A program made the position numbers and the translations under genes. Below the pieces are notes generated by a model that saw only the letters and a list, made by a program, of their open reading frames with translations, searched no databases and was not told the origin of the DNA. This document shows, piece after piece, positions 48,964 through 59,382 of a stretch of DNA of 64,000 nucleotides. Position 1 is the stretch's first letter. Each line of letters begins with the position of its first letter. Source of the DNA: Sporothrix humicola (lineage: Eukaryota; Ascomycota; Sordariomycetes; Ophiostomatales; Ophiostomataceae); contig WNYE01000024.1 of assembly GCA_021396245.1 (NCBI GenBank), positions 371,959 through 435,958 of the forward strand. The letters are read 5' to 3'.

Positions 48964-49952
48964 ATGTCCTCCACGTTCGTCCCGGCCGATGACGACTACT
49001 ACGACATTCTCCAGACCAGTGAGCATGCTTGCAAGGACGTGATCAAGGCGGCCTACAAGGCCCTGCCGCTCTTGAAGCACCCAGATCAAAATATGGACTC
49101 GACCAACGCAACAAAGGAGTTCCAGGTGGTACGTTTTATATGTTTCCCGTATTTCAAATGTTAGACCTTACCTAGCTGTGGGCAACTGTTAATGTGCTTC
49201 AAATCGGTATTTTACAGCTCGGCCGCGCCCACGAAGTGCTGATGGACGATGTGCAGCGATGTCGTTATGACCACGACACGTTTTCAGGAGTATATGCTCG
49301 CAGGAAGAACACTGGCAAGGAAGAGACAAAGCAGCAGGAGAAGCCCAATGAGGCACCAAAGCAAGATCCGCCACCCAAACCAAAGTCGCAAACGCCACCC
49401 AAGCAAGACTCCCCACCGAAACAAGACCCTTCTCCACAGAACGAGACACCGCCCCAGCAGGATGCACCGCCCAAAAAAGATCCCCCTCCTAGACAAGAAT
49501 CCCCGTCAACGCCAAAACCCGACTACAGCTGGAACAGAAAGCGACCCTTCATTGATGATAAAGAAAACTACAAGGCAGCCATAGCAAAACTTGATAGTCT
49601 CAAGCAAGATCTGGACACAGCCATTGCAGATGTCGAACATTATGTGGAAAAGTTGTCGTTAATGATGCCGAGGATTCAAATTAGCCAAGGCACAGTTCCC
49701 GGAAATCTGAATTTCCACCTTATTGTCGCCGCCGAAGCCGAACGCCGCAAAGCAGGATCTACTGCCTTGGAACAGACACGAGAATATTATATTAATGCCC
49801 TGCACAAAAAGCTGGAAATCGAAGATATTAAACGAGAGGCATATACGGCGTTTCTGCACAAGGAAAAGGCGTTTTTGGAGAGCAGTGAACTGTGGGACAC
49901 TGTAGGGAACATGCTCAGGAAACATACGTGGAAAAATAAGAACCTAAATTAA
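48964..49952 (+). CDS. J-domain protein J4
   Basis: Two exons: 48964-49128 (55 codons) and 49218-49952, with an 89-nt phase-0 intron (GTACGT...TTACAG); 299 aa. J domain FVPADDDYYDILQTSEHAC with H39-P40-D41 (LKHPDQNMD); exon 2 starts LGRAHEVLMDDVQRCRYDHD. The linker is a run of PP-K-Q-D-like repeats (PPKQDSPPKQDPSPQNE). The C-terminal helical module is well preserved: YKAAIAKLDSLKQDLDTAI, NLNFHLIVAAEAERRKAGS, REAYTAFLHKEKAFLESSE. Closest in exon 1 to J2 and J5. The use of the first Met in CGCAATGTC is set by the gapless alignment with the other members; a Met six codons upstream is also in frame. Confidence 0.85.
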
Positions 49953-50607
49953 TTGTGATCTCGTGTGTACCTTGTCACTATTATTGTGCAGGTGCAGGAG
50001 GAAAACGGTACAAGTGGGCGAATATGTCTGTGTTGGGTGTTTTTGTATGGGACGTTGATTGTGGTCGTACGCTGCGAGAAGTATGTTTTCACATAATAAC
50101 CCTATTGCTCTTGTAGTACTATTCGTGGAGGACGATGAAGTGAATTTATGCCATTGTTGCAGCTCACTGGATGTCATATTAGATAGTTGTGAGCGTTTCA
50201 AGAAGAATACAGCCCACCTTTGTTTGAATGTGGTCCGAAATGTAACACCCAATTGGTCGAACATTATCCCACTTCAAATTCTTACACGGCGGATGTGTTT
50301 CCACACAACCACTATGAGGATGTTCCGTTCAACAAGATCTACGAACAAGGAGCAGAAATACCAATTAAGGAGCCAAGTCGGCATTTTGTATTTCATTTTC
50401 GTAGCTGTAGAAGTTGTTGTCAAGATCGGATGAAGTCACGTGAAGACGCATTTCACCATATGGTGTTTGGACGCGTTCCTTCCTAAAAAGGTTCATGGCC
50501 ATAGGTTGAGAAAATTTTATCAAAAGGAGGGGAAGAAACGCGGTAATGGTGTCTCTCAAGTCACCAAACGTTTCACTGCACACAATCAGACACTCGCAAC
50601 ACCAAAC
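49953..50607. other. Intergenic upstream of J5
   Basis: 655 bp holding element copy C (50219-50258) but no minus-strand J gene, unlike the other two copies of the element. Nothing else recognised. Confidence 0.4.
50219..50258 (+). promoter_or_regulatory. Shared upstream element, copy C (J5)
   Basis: CTTTGTTTGAATGTGGTCCG, then AAATGTAACACCCAATTGGTC. It keeps TGTGG, CGA, GTAACA and ATTGGTC of copies A and B in the same order and spacing, 350 bp before the J5 start. Confidence 0.55.
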
Positions 50608-51702
50608 ATGTCGTTCTTCGCACCAGAGTTTGTGCCCGCAGAAAACGACTACTACGGCATCCTCCAAGTTAGCCAGCATGCATCGACACGTGTGATCAAC
50701 GCAGCATACAAGTAGTTGAGTGACATTGCGCGCGGAAGGAAGAGATGGGACACCAATTGGAAGGGCTTGGACAAAGAACTTGCACTGGTACGATATGTTG
50801 TTTCTTCAATCTTATGCGAGAGAATCTACACGGTGGAGAATACTGATATATTTCATGCCCCCCAGCTGAAACGCTCGGTCGTGCTGCTCACAAATGGGGG
50901 GAAGCGCGCCCACTACGATCGGACCATCTATCCCGACGTTCTGTCAAAGCAGCTCAAGACGTGCACAAAAGCGACCCTTCCAACGACGAACACGAAAATA
51001 GATTTGTCAAAGAAGCCAAGCACGTACGCCGACGCTGGAACGCAGACAATGGTGCAGAAGCAGCAGAAGACGGACACAGATACAGACACGTCAAACACAG
51101 ACTCGGATACAGACTCGACTACAGATTCAGACACAAGCACAGACACAGTCCCAAACACCAGTGGCCCCAAGACGCTGGCTGTGGAGCTGTGGAAAGAGAA
51201 GGTCCGGACGGAGTCGGTAACGAAGGCGAAGAAAAGTGTTGTACGCCTCAAGAAGCGGATGCTACGGCCTGCCACGATTCCCAGAAAACGGTATGACAAG
51301 AAGGCTTACGACAGCACCGTGTTTGTCGACGAACCAGAGAAATACAAGAAGGCAATCGAGAACCTCGACAAGATGAAAGAAGAGTTGGAGGCCGCCATTG
51401 CACAGACGGAGAAATGGCTCCACTCGCTATCGAAGCCGAGCCCCGGCCTCCGGCTCACGAAAAGCCCGGACCCCAGCAATCTAATGACACACACACTGGC
51501 TGTTGGTGAAGCCGAGCGCCGCGAGCTTCAGACGCATCTGAAAGAGAACTACCGCAAGTACTACACCGAGACGCTGTACAAGCAACTGGAAGAGGAGCGC
51601 AACAAACGGGAAGCCTACACGACCTACCTGCGCGAGGTGAGCGACTTTTTGCGCCAGCACGAGTTTATGGTGGCCAACACCGAGAGAATGAGCATGCACT
51701 AA
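50608..51702 (+). pseudogene. J-domain gene J5, broken by TAG, exon 2 intact
   Basis: Two exons: 50608-50787 and 50866-51702, with a 78-nt intron (GTACGA...CCCCAG). Exon 1 reads FVPAENDYYGILQVSQHAS, like J2, then NAAYK and a TAG at 50713-50715; the following codons reach the donor but HPD is replaced by RKRWDTN. Exon 2 is clean: LKRSVVLLTNGGKRAHYDRT, a Thr/Asp/Ser repeat linker (DTDTDTSNTDSDTD), and the full helical module (KYKKAIENLDKMKEELEAAI; THTLAVGEAERRELQTHL; REAYTTYLREVSDFLRQHE). A GTAGTT at 50712 could be an alternative donor, but acceptors I tried break the frame. Either a decaying gene or one whose exon 2 is made by another route. Confidence 0.7.
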
Positions 51703-52731
51703 ATTGATCATTCGGAGAGAATGCTGTCTCAAAGTTGGATCTTGAGAATGAAATTTATCAAGAATTTTGAAGCATGCAATCTGGGCATCATGTTCTCATC
51801 AGTCTTGTCCTTGGGTCTTTTATTGTCTTGTCTTCATTGATTTCCCCTCTCATGCGTAGGTAGAACTGCGAGTCTCCAGGTTTAAACTATCAATTCCAAG
51901 ATCGATTACAAACAAAATAATTCCCCGTGAGTTGCCGTTCTAATCCATGCAGCATATTCTTTGGGGTCAAGCAATCGTCGTTTCTTCTTCCTTACTTCCT
52001 CTTTCTTTCTCCCTTCTTTATAATGTTACTTCTGACATCCTAATATTTGTGCTTTCTTCTTTTGTTTATGTTGTCTCTCTATTCGCCTAAATTAGAAAAA
52101 AAAAACACGGTGATTGTTCCCGAAATGTACCATGTAGTGGTGTGGTGGGGGATTTGTTGGTTAGTGGCTTGTTGGCTGTCTTTGTACCGTTCTTTGTTAT
52201 TAGTTTCTTTGTTACCCTGGCCAACACAGCTTAACCCGGGTTGTGTTCCGTGTGTGTCGACTATTTCTCGTTGCGGCTTCGCACCATTTTTTTACCGCTT
52301 TCTCTCCGTGCCTTATCCTCGTCCCGATTAAAGGCGAGGGTGACCGTGAGGTGAGGTGAACGTGACCGGATCCGGCGGGGCTCCCTGCTTCTGCCTTGCT
52401 TCCCGGTCTCAATCGCCTGCGATGCCACTGTCTTTTCGCTGCTTGCTCGCTTCTGCTCGAGTTGCCAATGATCTAAGGTGAATGTCACAGCGAAGTGAGG
52501 CAAAGGTGACCGGATCCGGTGTGCATTCACGCCTTCGCCGGCCTGTTGGTTGCCTACTTTTTCAGTCCCGTCTCGCTCCTGAGTCCTTCCTTTTCGACTA
52601 TTTAATGACGGCCTCCGGCCGTCCTCCCCTCCTTCGTCCTCTCATTACTTCTTACTTCGTTTCCGCTGACGTGAAATCAATTAAACAACAACAACAAAGG
52701 CCGCATTAAAGACCAGCTATAGCAACTAGCC
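51703..52731. other. Intergenic between J5 and J6, short duplicated motif
   Basis: 1.03 kb. The 14-mer GTGACCGGATCCGG occurs at 52362-52375 and 52506-52519, each preceded by a GTGAGG-containing run, so an imperfect local duplication is likely. The shared J-gene element is absent here. A CT-rich stretch precedes J6. Confidence 0.45.
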
Positions 52732-53756
52732 ATGGCGCCAGTTTTCAATCTAGACGAGGATGACTTTTACGGTATCCTAAAAGTCAAACCAACAGCCACA
52801 AAATTCGAGATCCGGGCCTCGTTCAAAGCGCTGGCGTTACAATGGCATCCAGATCGAAATAGAACTTCACGAGCTGCAACGCACATCTTTCAAAAGGTAC
52901 CAACTGAACAAGGAAACACACACCCACACACACACACACATACAGTCTAACAAAACCTCCATTTATTTGACAGATTAACCGGGCGTATGCAATACTCAGT
53001 GACGACAAGGAACGGCGCACTTATGACCGCGACATCTATCCGGTTGTCCTAGCTCGACAAGCAAAGAAGCGCCAGGATGAGGAAAAGGCGAAACGAAAGC
53101 CAGCCACCAGTGGGCGAGCTCCTGGACGGAATGGGGCAAACCAGACCCAGAAGAAACAGAAAGATGCTCGCAAAGAGGAGCCTGTACCCAATCTGCAAAA
53201 GCGTGAGCCACGGCCATACCGGAACCCACCACAGAAGCCACAAGCACAACAAAACCACCCCGAACAAGACAATAATCAAAAGAGAAAGAACGATGAAGCG
53301 CAAAGCGACAGCGGACGGGAACAGGGGCCGAACAAGAAACAAAAAGCAGACAATCACCAAAAGCAAAATGACCCCTTCGAGGAACAGTGTGCCCGGTATA
53401 AGTCCATTATCTCCCAGCTTTGCACGTTGAGCTGCAACTTGAAAACGGCGATATCCGCAGCAAACCATACAAAGACTGAGCTGAAGACGCTGCTCCGCGC
53501 GCGTCCCATAAATGTGCCTGTTGGGGACGAAACTCAAGTCAATTTCCACGTGCTGTACGTCAGAAAAGCCATGGCACGGGAGCAAGTCCTGTATCAACAC
53601 ATTGCTAGACGGGAAACCTTGCTCAAAAATATGAAGGAGCAAGAGGCTGTCGAGTTTGCTTGCAGAGTATCGTACTACAAGTTTATCTTTGACAATGTGT
53701 CTTTTCTTCGGATGCATGAGGCAGAAATTGCTGCTAAGAAGAAAATGAACAAGTGA
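52732..53756 (+). CDS. J-domain protein J6 (most divergent member)
   Basis: Two exons: 52732-52896 (55 codons) and 52974-53756, with a 77-nt phase-0 intron (GTACCA...TGACAG) that contains a CA microsatellite; 315 aa. J domain: DEDDFYGILKVKPTATKFEI, with a canonical WHPDRN at 38-43; exon 2 INRAYAILSDDKERRTYDRD. This is the most standard J domain of the six. Linker rich in Lys/Gln/Asn/Pro with basic runs (NLS-like KRKNDEAQ, NKKQKAD). C-terminal helices follow: YKSIISQLCTLSCNLKTAIS, QVNFHVLYVRKAMAREQVL and YYKFIFDNVSFLRMHE. Same orientation as J5; lacks the shared promoter element. Confidence 0.85.
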
Positions 53757-54784
53757 CCGCACCAAGATGGACAGGCAATTGGTGGTGGATAATGGGTAGA
53801 AGATATCAATTCGCATGGACGATGGGACCGAGTTGGATTGTGTTTTATAGTTACAGTTTTGATGCGTTTACTTACCAATGATTTAGCATTACTTAGTATC
53901 TCACTTTTGTTACATTCGTCATGAGTGTTACCGGACATCTTATAAATATGTCACGCTCATATGTTAAAACAGTGTTGGATAAACGAATTCGCTTATGCAA
54001 AAGTCTCAACGAAGACAACTGCCCGGCATCATCTTCTGGTAAGAGGAGAGTTGTGGCTACGATAGAACTTTTGGGGAGCTTCGTAAATACCCGGGCCCTC
54101 TTTGAGCTTATCGACGTATTTTGCGTGGTCTCGCAGAATAAGTACCGGTTTTCTCCTCAACCTCACGATGCCAAGTCCCGAGTAAAGTAGCCGGGTCGAC
54201 GGGGGCAAAGGTCCCGCCATCTTTGAAACTCAGCGGTCTGGCTGGAGAAGCCTCTGACACTTGGACGACGAAGCATAAACTCTCCAGAAGCCGTATTGTT
54301 CATTGTTCCCAGATCACAAATGGAAACGGCGTACGCCGTTTATAAATGTAGGCAATCGATATTTTTTGATGAACTTTGCCGGTTGTTCGTTCTTGCTCCT
54401 GGGAACATCAGCCTTTCCGTAGTCATTAGATTGACACCCTCGGACCATGGATCGCCACTAGTTTCTTAAACGCCGGTACGTTTTTACTTATATATCTCTG
54501 TTTCTGTTCATTCTGTTACAGTTTTTTTTTTCAGTTTTTTTTTTTAGAAATAGTAAATACGAAAGAAAAATACCTATCAATTATTTTATGACAATTGATG
54601 GACCAGGTACTAGAAGCAGCCTTTTAAATCGACATTGTTCTCAAGTACCCCTCTCAACTGTTTGAAAAAACGAAGAATAAGAGTATTTTCTTTTTCCTTT
54701 TGTGTACATGACCGATAGATATCGCGTACACCTTTTTATTCAAAGGGCTCCATTCGTCTTCTTCGAGGAGACGTTCCGCCTTGT
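53757..54784. other. Intergenic, nothing firm
   Basis: 1.03 kb between convergent genes. T-rich runs near 54520-54545; no convincing gene. Confidence 0.4.
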
Positions 54785-55987
54785 TCAACGCTTCATTCTA
54801 GGCGCAAGACCAGGGAACTTTGCACTGTTCACCGCTGCCACTGCTTGTTTGCAGGCATCGATTGCCCCCTGCAAAATTTCATCGTCCGTTCCGTCGTGGG
54901 TTCCGTCGTCATAGTCAGCGTCTGCATCCGTTTCTTTTGTCCACATCCGAGACCACCACCTCCGTACAGAACCGCTCCTAATCGCAGACGGCCGGCGATA
55001 CTTTGCAACGCATGAAGCGACCTCTGCGGCAAAAAGCAGCTTCGAGGCCACTTGGTCAACCCTTTTGACCAGATTTTTCCTGACCAGCTCCTGAACGCCG
55101 TGCCTAGCCTTTTCTTCGTTTGTCTTGCTCTCGGCCTCCAATAAGTTCGCTGTGGCCGGCGTGGCCTGCTTAATGATTTGCATAGCTTTGTCGGCGTCGG
55201 AGCGTACATCGGTGAAATGGAAATACGGTATATATGCGCCAAAATACGAGCTGTATGGGCTGCGTTTATTTGGCGAGTAGCATATGCTCGAAAGCAAAGT
55301 ACAGTAATCCGTGCCTATAAGTGCCTTTGATAGCTCCTTAATGTTCGTTTCATCCACAGAATCCATTGTAGAGTTGAGTGAAAAGGCTGCAAATTTCTCG
55401 ACGACAGAATTCGATGTAAAGGCTGAAAGCGGCAAGAAGAGACCATTCGAAACAGCGAACCTGCGAGTGTCCATGGCCAGACCGGCAGTTACGCCAGTGA
55501 GCTTGACCAGCGGCTGCATAAACGCAAAGAGTTTCATTAACAGCTTCGCTTTGTAGAGCAGCAGTTCCTCGGGGCCTTCTTGACCTTTCGGCTCTATGGG
55601 CTCTGTTTCCGTTGACCCATAAAGAAGAGCAGATGACTCCATCTGTTCGGGAGTCATGCCGGTCCATCGAAATATGATCTTCTGGAAGGCGTTCATCGTG
55701 ACCTCCGAGGCCTCGTAGAGACGGCAGGCGGCATGGATCATGGAGCTAGTGGTAGCTTCTTCAATGGCCATGTATGGCGAAACATTGTCCGAGTTGTGGA
55801 ATCTGTCGGAATACGGCTTGAAAGGCTTGGGGAGCGGAATAGGCTTGTAGAGAGGGTCGGAGGACGGACCAGCGTGGGTGTTCTCGTTCTCATTTTCGAT
55901 GGCCGTAGTTGTGGTCGTTTTTGAGATAGAGTCGGTGCTGGTGGTGCTCCAGGGATCATCGGCCAGTAAGTCCTTTTGGATTGTCAT
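54785..55987 (-). CDS. Hypothetical protein, 400 aa
   Basis: Single exon. The start at 55987 (context CCAAAATGAC, MTIQKDLLADDPW) is preferred to an in-frame Met 50 codons upstream. After a Thr-rich N-terminus comes a Pro/Lys segment (YKPIPLPKPFKPYSDRF), then a mostly helical body: AYR-type stretches such as ACRLYEASEVTMNAFQKIIF, LLLYKAKLLMKLFAFMQPLV and KLTGVTAGLAMDTRRF, with moderately hydrophobic helices but no clear transmembrane segment. The tail is Asp-rich (DADADYDDGTHDGTDDE) before a last helix. No known family is recognised. Confidence 0.6.
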   Translation of the reverse strand: MTIQKDLLADDPWSTTSTDSISKTTTTTAIENENENTHAGPSSDPLYKPIPLPKPFKPYSDRFHNSDNVSPYMAIEEATTSSMIHAACRLYEASEVTMNAFQKIIFRWTGMTPEQMESSALLYGSTETEPIEPKGQEGPEELLLYKAKLLMKLFAFMQPLVKLTGVTAGLAMDTRRFAVSNGLFLPLSAFTSNSVVEKFAAFSLNSTMDSVDETNIKELSKALIGTDYCTLLSSICYSPNKRSPYSSYFGAYIPYFHFTDVRSDADKAMQIIKQATPATANLLEAESKTNEEKARHGVQELVRKNLVKRVDQVASKLLFAAEVASCVAKYRRPSAIRSGSVRRWWSRMWTKETDADADYDDGTHDGTDDEILQGAIDACKQAVAAVNSAKFPGLAPRMKR

Positions 55988-58128
55988 TTTGGATGTGGAT
56001 GTAGGACGGTGAATTATGATCGAAATTGTGTGATGAACGGGTTCAGCTTGTGACGAGAAGGTTGAACCCGAGCCAGAATGACGGGGAAGTGCATGTCCTT
56101 TTATAGTACTCCAGTGTTGTACGTTAAATGAGCCCAAAGTTTACTAGGTGAACCTATTTTGCACAGCCTCTATTAACTGACTGAGCTCGTTTTCACATGA
56201 TCGATTAGTGGTATACTAACACGCACCATTATCTTCCGTCTACGTGAAAAGAGCAGCGCATGACGTTGATATCTACACAGTGTACATTTCGGCCCCTCGT
56301 GCTGCAGCCGGGCTTGTCGTCAACTGTCTGTGGTGGTATGGGCTTACACCACTCAAATTGCTTGTGCGACTTACACCACTTACACGACTTACATCACTTA
56401 CACATATTGGCAAAGGTTGATGCCTGGAATAAGGGTGGCAGTGTGGAGGAACCTTGTACACATCTGACGAAATTCCACACAATTTAGAAGACTTTGCGTC
56501 CATTCTGTTGTTTTATCGGCCAAATTCGGTATGATGTGACTTGCACTTGTCTGCGTTCGATCAATTCGAGTCCCATTGTGAGTTTGCTAGCACTGGCCGT
56601 GGCTGATGGAAGAAATAAAATAAAAACCTTGGATGAGCTGTCTGATGTAGGTCCACGATATTTTCCTGTTGGTGATGGCCGCATCTACAATTCGTCTTCT
56701 CCAAAAGTCATGTAGTAGCCATTTCTGGCATCCTTGCATGACTGGTCGAACTGGCCCTTGTGCACCATTTCGTAGCCTCTCTCGCAGTCCCTGTCAATGT
56801 AGCAAGTGGTGTTCAGACATCGATCCCGTAGAAACACCGGATTCAGACGGCAGCGTTTCCCACGACACCACTGCAAATAGTGTCTTAGGTCGGCAAGATT
56901 AACCTGGGCCGTGTAGGAACATGTAATAAATGTGTGCCGCACGCCGGTGAAAATCAATTCGTCCACAACAAACCGACGCATACGACCGCATAGTCAGTTC
57001 TTGCATCGACGCGCACACTGTGGTCACAAGCTCGCGACATGTAGTCTTGCTTCGTTCGTCGGTAATATTAGTCTCACGTTATCGAAGCCCAAAAGTCGAC
57101 AACACAGTCTCCCTTAAAAGGTCAATACCCAGCCTTCCCTTCCACGTACGGCCATAGATACTGGAAAATACGGGATCCCGTCCGCTCTCCCCAAGTCAAA
57201 CCAGTAATCGGCGGATTAGCAGTTGGGTCGGTGACGACCAGCGAATACCCGCTGCTGTACGTTTTTTTGTCGATTTGTGTATTTTACTTTTTTGTTTCTA
57301 TGTTTTGCCTGTGAATTTTTAAGACTTGTTGTATGTTTTATTCCTTTTATTTTCTCCAAGGTCTCTCTTCTTGAAGTTGATAAATACGAGTAAGTTGAAG
57401 ATGTTAATGAATAAAGCGTATTGTTGATGTTAGTTTCCTGACTTTAAAAATTAAGAATGGGGTTGGCCAAATCCGTTTTAATAAGTCTGAATATGTTAAC
57501 AAACTCAATTGAATTATGAAGTTGAATTTGCCATTTCGTGTTCGTCTTTGATATCTCTCGATGTTTGCACTGCTCATTGATAATACGACGTTGATTCGAT
57601 GCTGTTTTGGCCAATCATAGCCCTGGAAATGCCTCATTTAAATGTTACATTGGGCTCGGTCACGCCAAGACTTGCGATCGCATTTGTAGTTAGACCTGTT
57701 GAAAAAGGTTCATCCCACTTGCCAAGACATGCCGTCGATTCGACCTGTTTGTGGCTGTGCAGGCCAGGACGGCCAGTAACGAAGTAAAAACAGCAAGAAA
57801 ACATTGTCATTTCAGGCTGTAGCCTCGTATTCACTGTAGGTTGCCCGACTGTGAGGCCAAACGGCGGCACGGGCTAGGTATCGAAAGGGGAAATGCTGGC
57901 ATGCGAATGGAACCATAAACACTCTAGATACCCGGTCTGTTGGTCATGCAAAATACGGGGTATCCCACACAAACTTAAAGACGACGATCTGCTGTGCCTT
58001 ACCGGGCGCGGCAAAAAGGGGGGACACGACAAAGATAAATATCGAGATTGCGCCACACTTCCTTCGTTTTGACATCTGCGATTGCTGCTTGGCGCGTCCA
58101 TCTCAAGTCATCCGGGATATCTGTCAAA
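55988..58128. other. 2.1-kb intergenic with short repeat and small frames
   Basis: At 56342-56405 a degenerate 9-bp array (GACTTACAC/CACTTACAC, about six units) shares the CTTACA core and period of the array at 4247. A 98-codon minus-strand frame (56981-56685) has seven Cys (QWCRGKRCRLNP, DRCLNTTCYIDRDC) but no signal peptide, so it is not called a gene. AT-rich DNA lies at 57250-57560. Confidence 0.4.
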
Positions 58129-59382
58129 ATGAGCGATACAGCAGACACAACTGCGACGTCGTTGCCGACGTCGACAGACGTGCCATCTTCAAGCACGTTG
58201 ACAACATTGTCGACAGCAACATCAGCGTCGTCCACCTCAATCGACACGGTTGACACGATCGCGACGAATTCGACACTGCGCCCTATGAGAACTGCTTTTG
58301 CGCAGCCAACTAGCTGCACCGGCCAATTCTCGACAACGTCGTTTCTCTATTACAACAGCACAAAATTTGACTACACGCACGTCACGATTGCCGTGTCGGA
58401 CACAAAGAATCCGCAATTCACGACATGCCAGCCGTCAGGATGGGCGACGGTGATCCCCTTCAATCGAATGGTGTTCAGCCCGGGTGTGTGCCCGCAGTCC
58501 TGGACGGCGTATCATCTCAGCGCGACCACAACAGGGTATGAGACGACCACCTCGAGCGCATTTTGCTGTTCCAGCGGCTTCACTTTCGACGGTGCATTTC
58601 CCTACTACACAAAGAGCGGCAGTATCTCGCACAGTTACCCGACCCACGGCAACGTGCAGACGTACTATCCCGAAGTCATCAGCGGCTACAATGGCCCGGC
58701 CTGCTTCCGACAGGTCTCGGTGGCGGCGGCGACATCCGAGTCTGCTGGACCAACGCCCACACCCACCGTCTCGTTCGACATGCACCTCGCCTACAGCGTC
58801 CAGTGGCAGAACAGCGACACAAAAAGCATGTCGCCGCAGCCGCCGCCTGTGCCTTGTACCTATGCCCTCTACTCGTGGGAGACAGACCAGCTCTTGAAGA
58901 CGGGCGACGCCAGATACGCTGGCGGCGAGTATGGCGGCGTGTGGTTGACAACGACCGCGACCATGACGGGAACGCTCTCGAGGGGAGGCTCTGCCGTGTC
59001 CACCACCACGTACGTCCAGGCCTACGACACTTTTGTCCCGACAACGAGCAACGCACCCGTCAACACAGACTGCCCGCTTGTCGAGGGCGTCGGCAAAGGT
59101 GTCGATCACAGCTGGGACTCGCTGTTCTACTTTTTGGTCATTGGCATCCCTCTGATTTTCGTGGCCTTGGTCAGCTGCTGTGTGTTTTGCTGTGTGCGTG
59201 GACGGAGAAGGAAGAGGCGGGAAAGAGAAAGGCAAAGAGCAGCTGTGGAGAGAGAGCAGCATGAGCAGGCCATTGCTTTGTCGCTAAAGGAGGTGCCCCC
59301 ACCACCGCAGCAACAGGATGAGCAAAAGGTGAAAATAGAGCCTTCCGTCGCACATCCTGTGATATCAGATGAAACCAAATGA
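58129..59382 (+). CDS. Single-pass membrane protein, Cys-containing ectodomain, UIM-like tail
   Basis: 417 aa from ATG 58129 (GTCAAAATGAG). A Ser/Thr-rich N-terminus without a clear signal peptide is followed by a domain with CQPSGWATVIPF, FSPGVCPQSWTAY and FCCSSGFTF, then one transmembrane helix (FYFLVIGIPLIFVALVSCCV) and a basic stop-transfer (RGRRRKRRERERQR). The tail has EQHEQAIALSLKEV, close to the ubiquitin-interacting-motif pattern (acidic-x-hydrophobic-x-x-Ala-Leu-x-x-Ser). Likely plasma or vacuolar membrane, possibly a sensor or cargo adaptor; function unknown. Tandem paralog starts 467 bp downstream. Confidence 0.75.
   Translation: MSDTADTTATSLPTSTDVPSSSTLTTLSTATSASSTSIDTVDTIATNSTLRPMRTAFAQPTSCTGQFSTTSFLYYNSTKFDYTHVTIAVSDTKNPQFTTCQPSGWATVIPFNRMVFSPGVCPQSWTAYHLSATTTGYETTTSSAFCCSSGFTFDGAFPYYTKSGSISHSYPTHGNVQTYYPEVISGYNGPACFRQVSVAAATSESAGPTPTPTVSFDMHLAYSVQWQNSDTKSMSPQPPPVPCTYALYSWETDQLLKTGDARYAGGEYGGVWLTTTATMTGTLSRGGSAVSTTTYVQAYDTFVPTTSNAPVNTDCPLVEGVGKGVDHSWDSLFYFLVIGIPLIFVALVSCCVFCCVRGRRRKRRERERQRAAVEREQHEQAIALSLKEVPPPPQQQDEQKVKIEPSVAHPVISDETK

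Noticed and set aside
52916..52945. CA microsatellite
   Set aside because: Lies inside the J6 intron; an ordinary simple repeat with no evidence of function.
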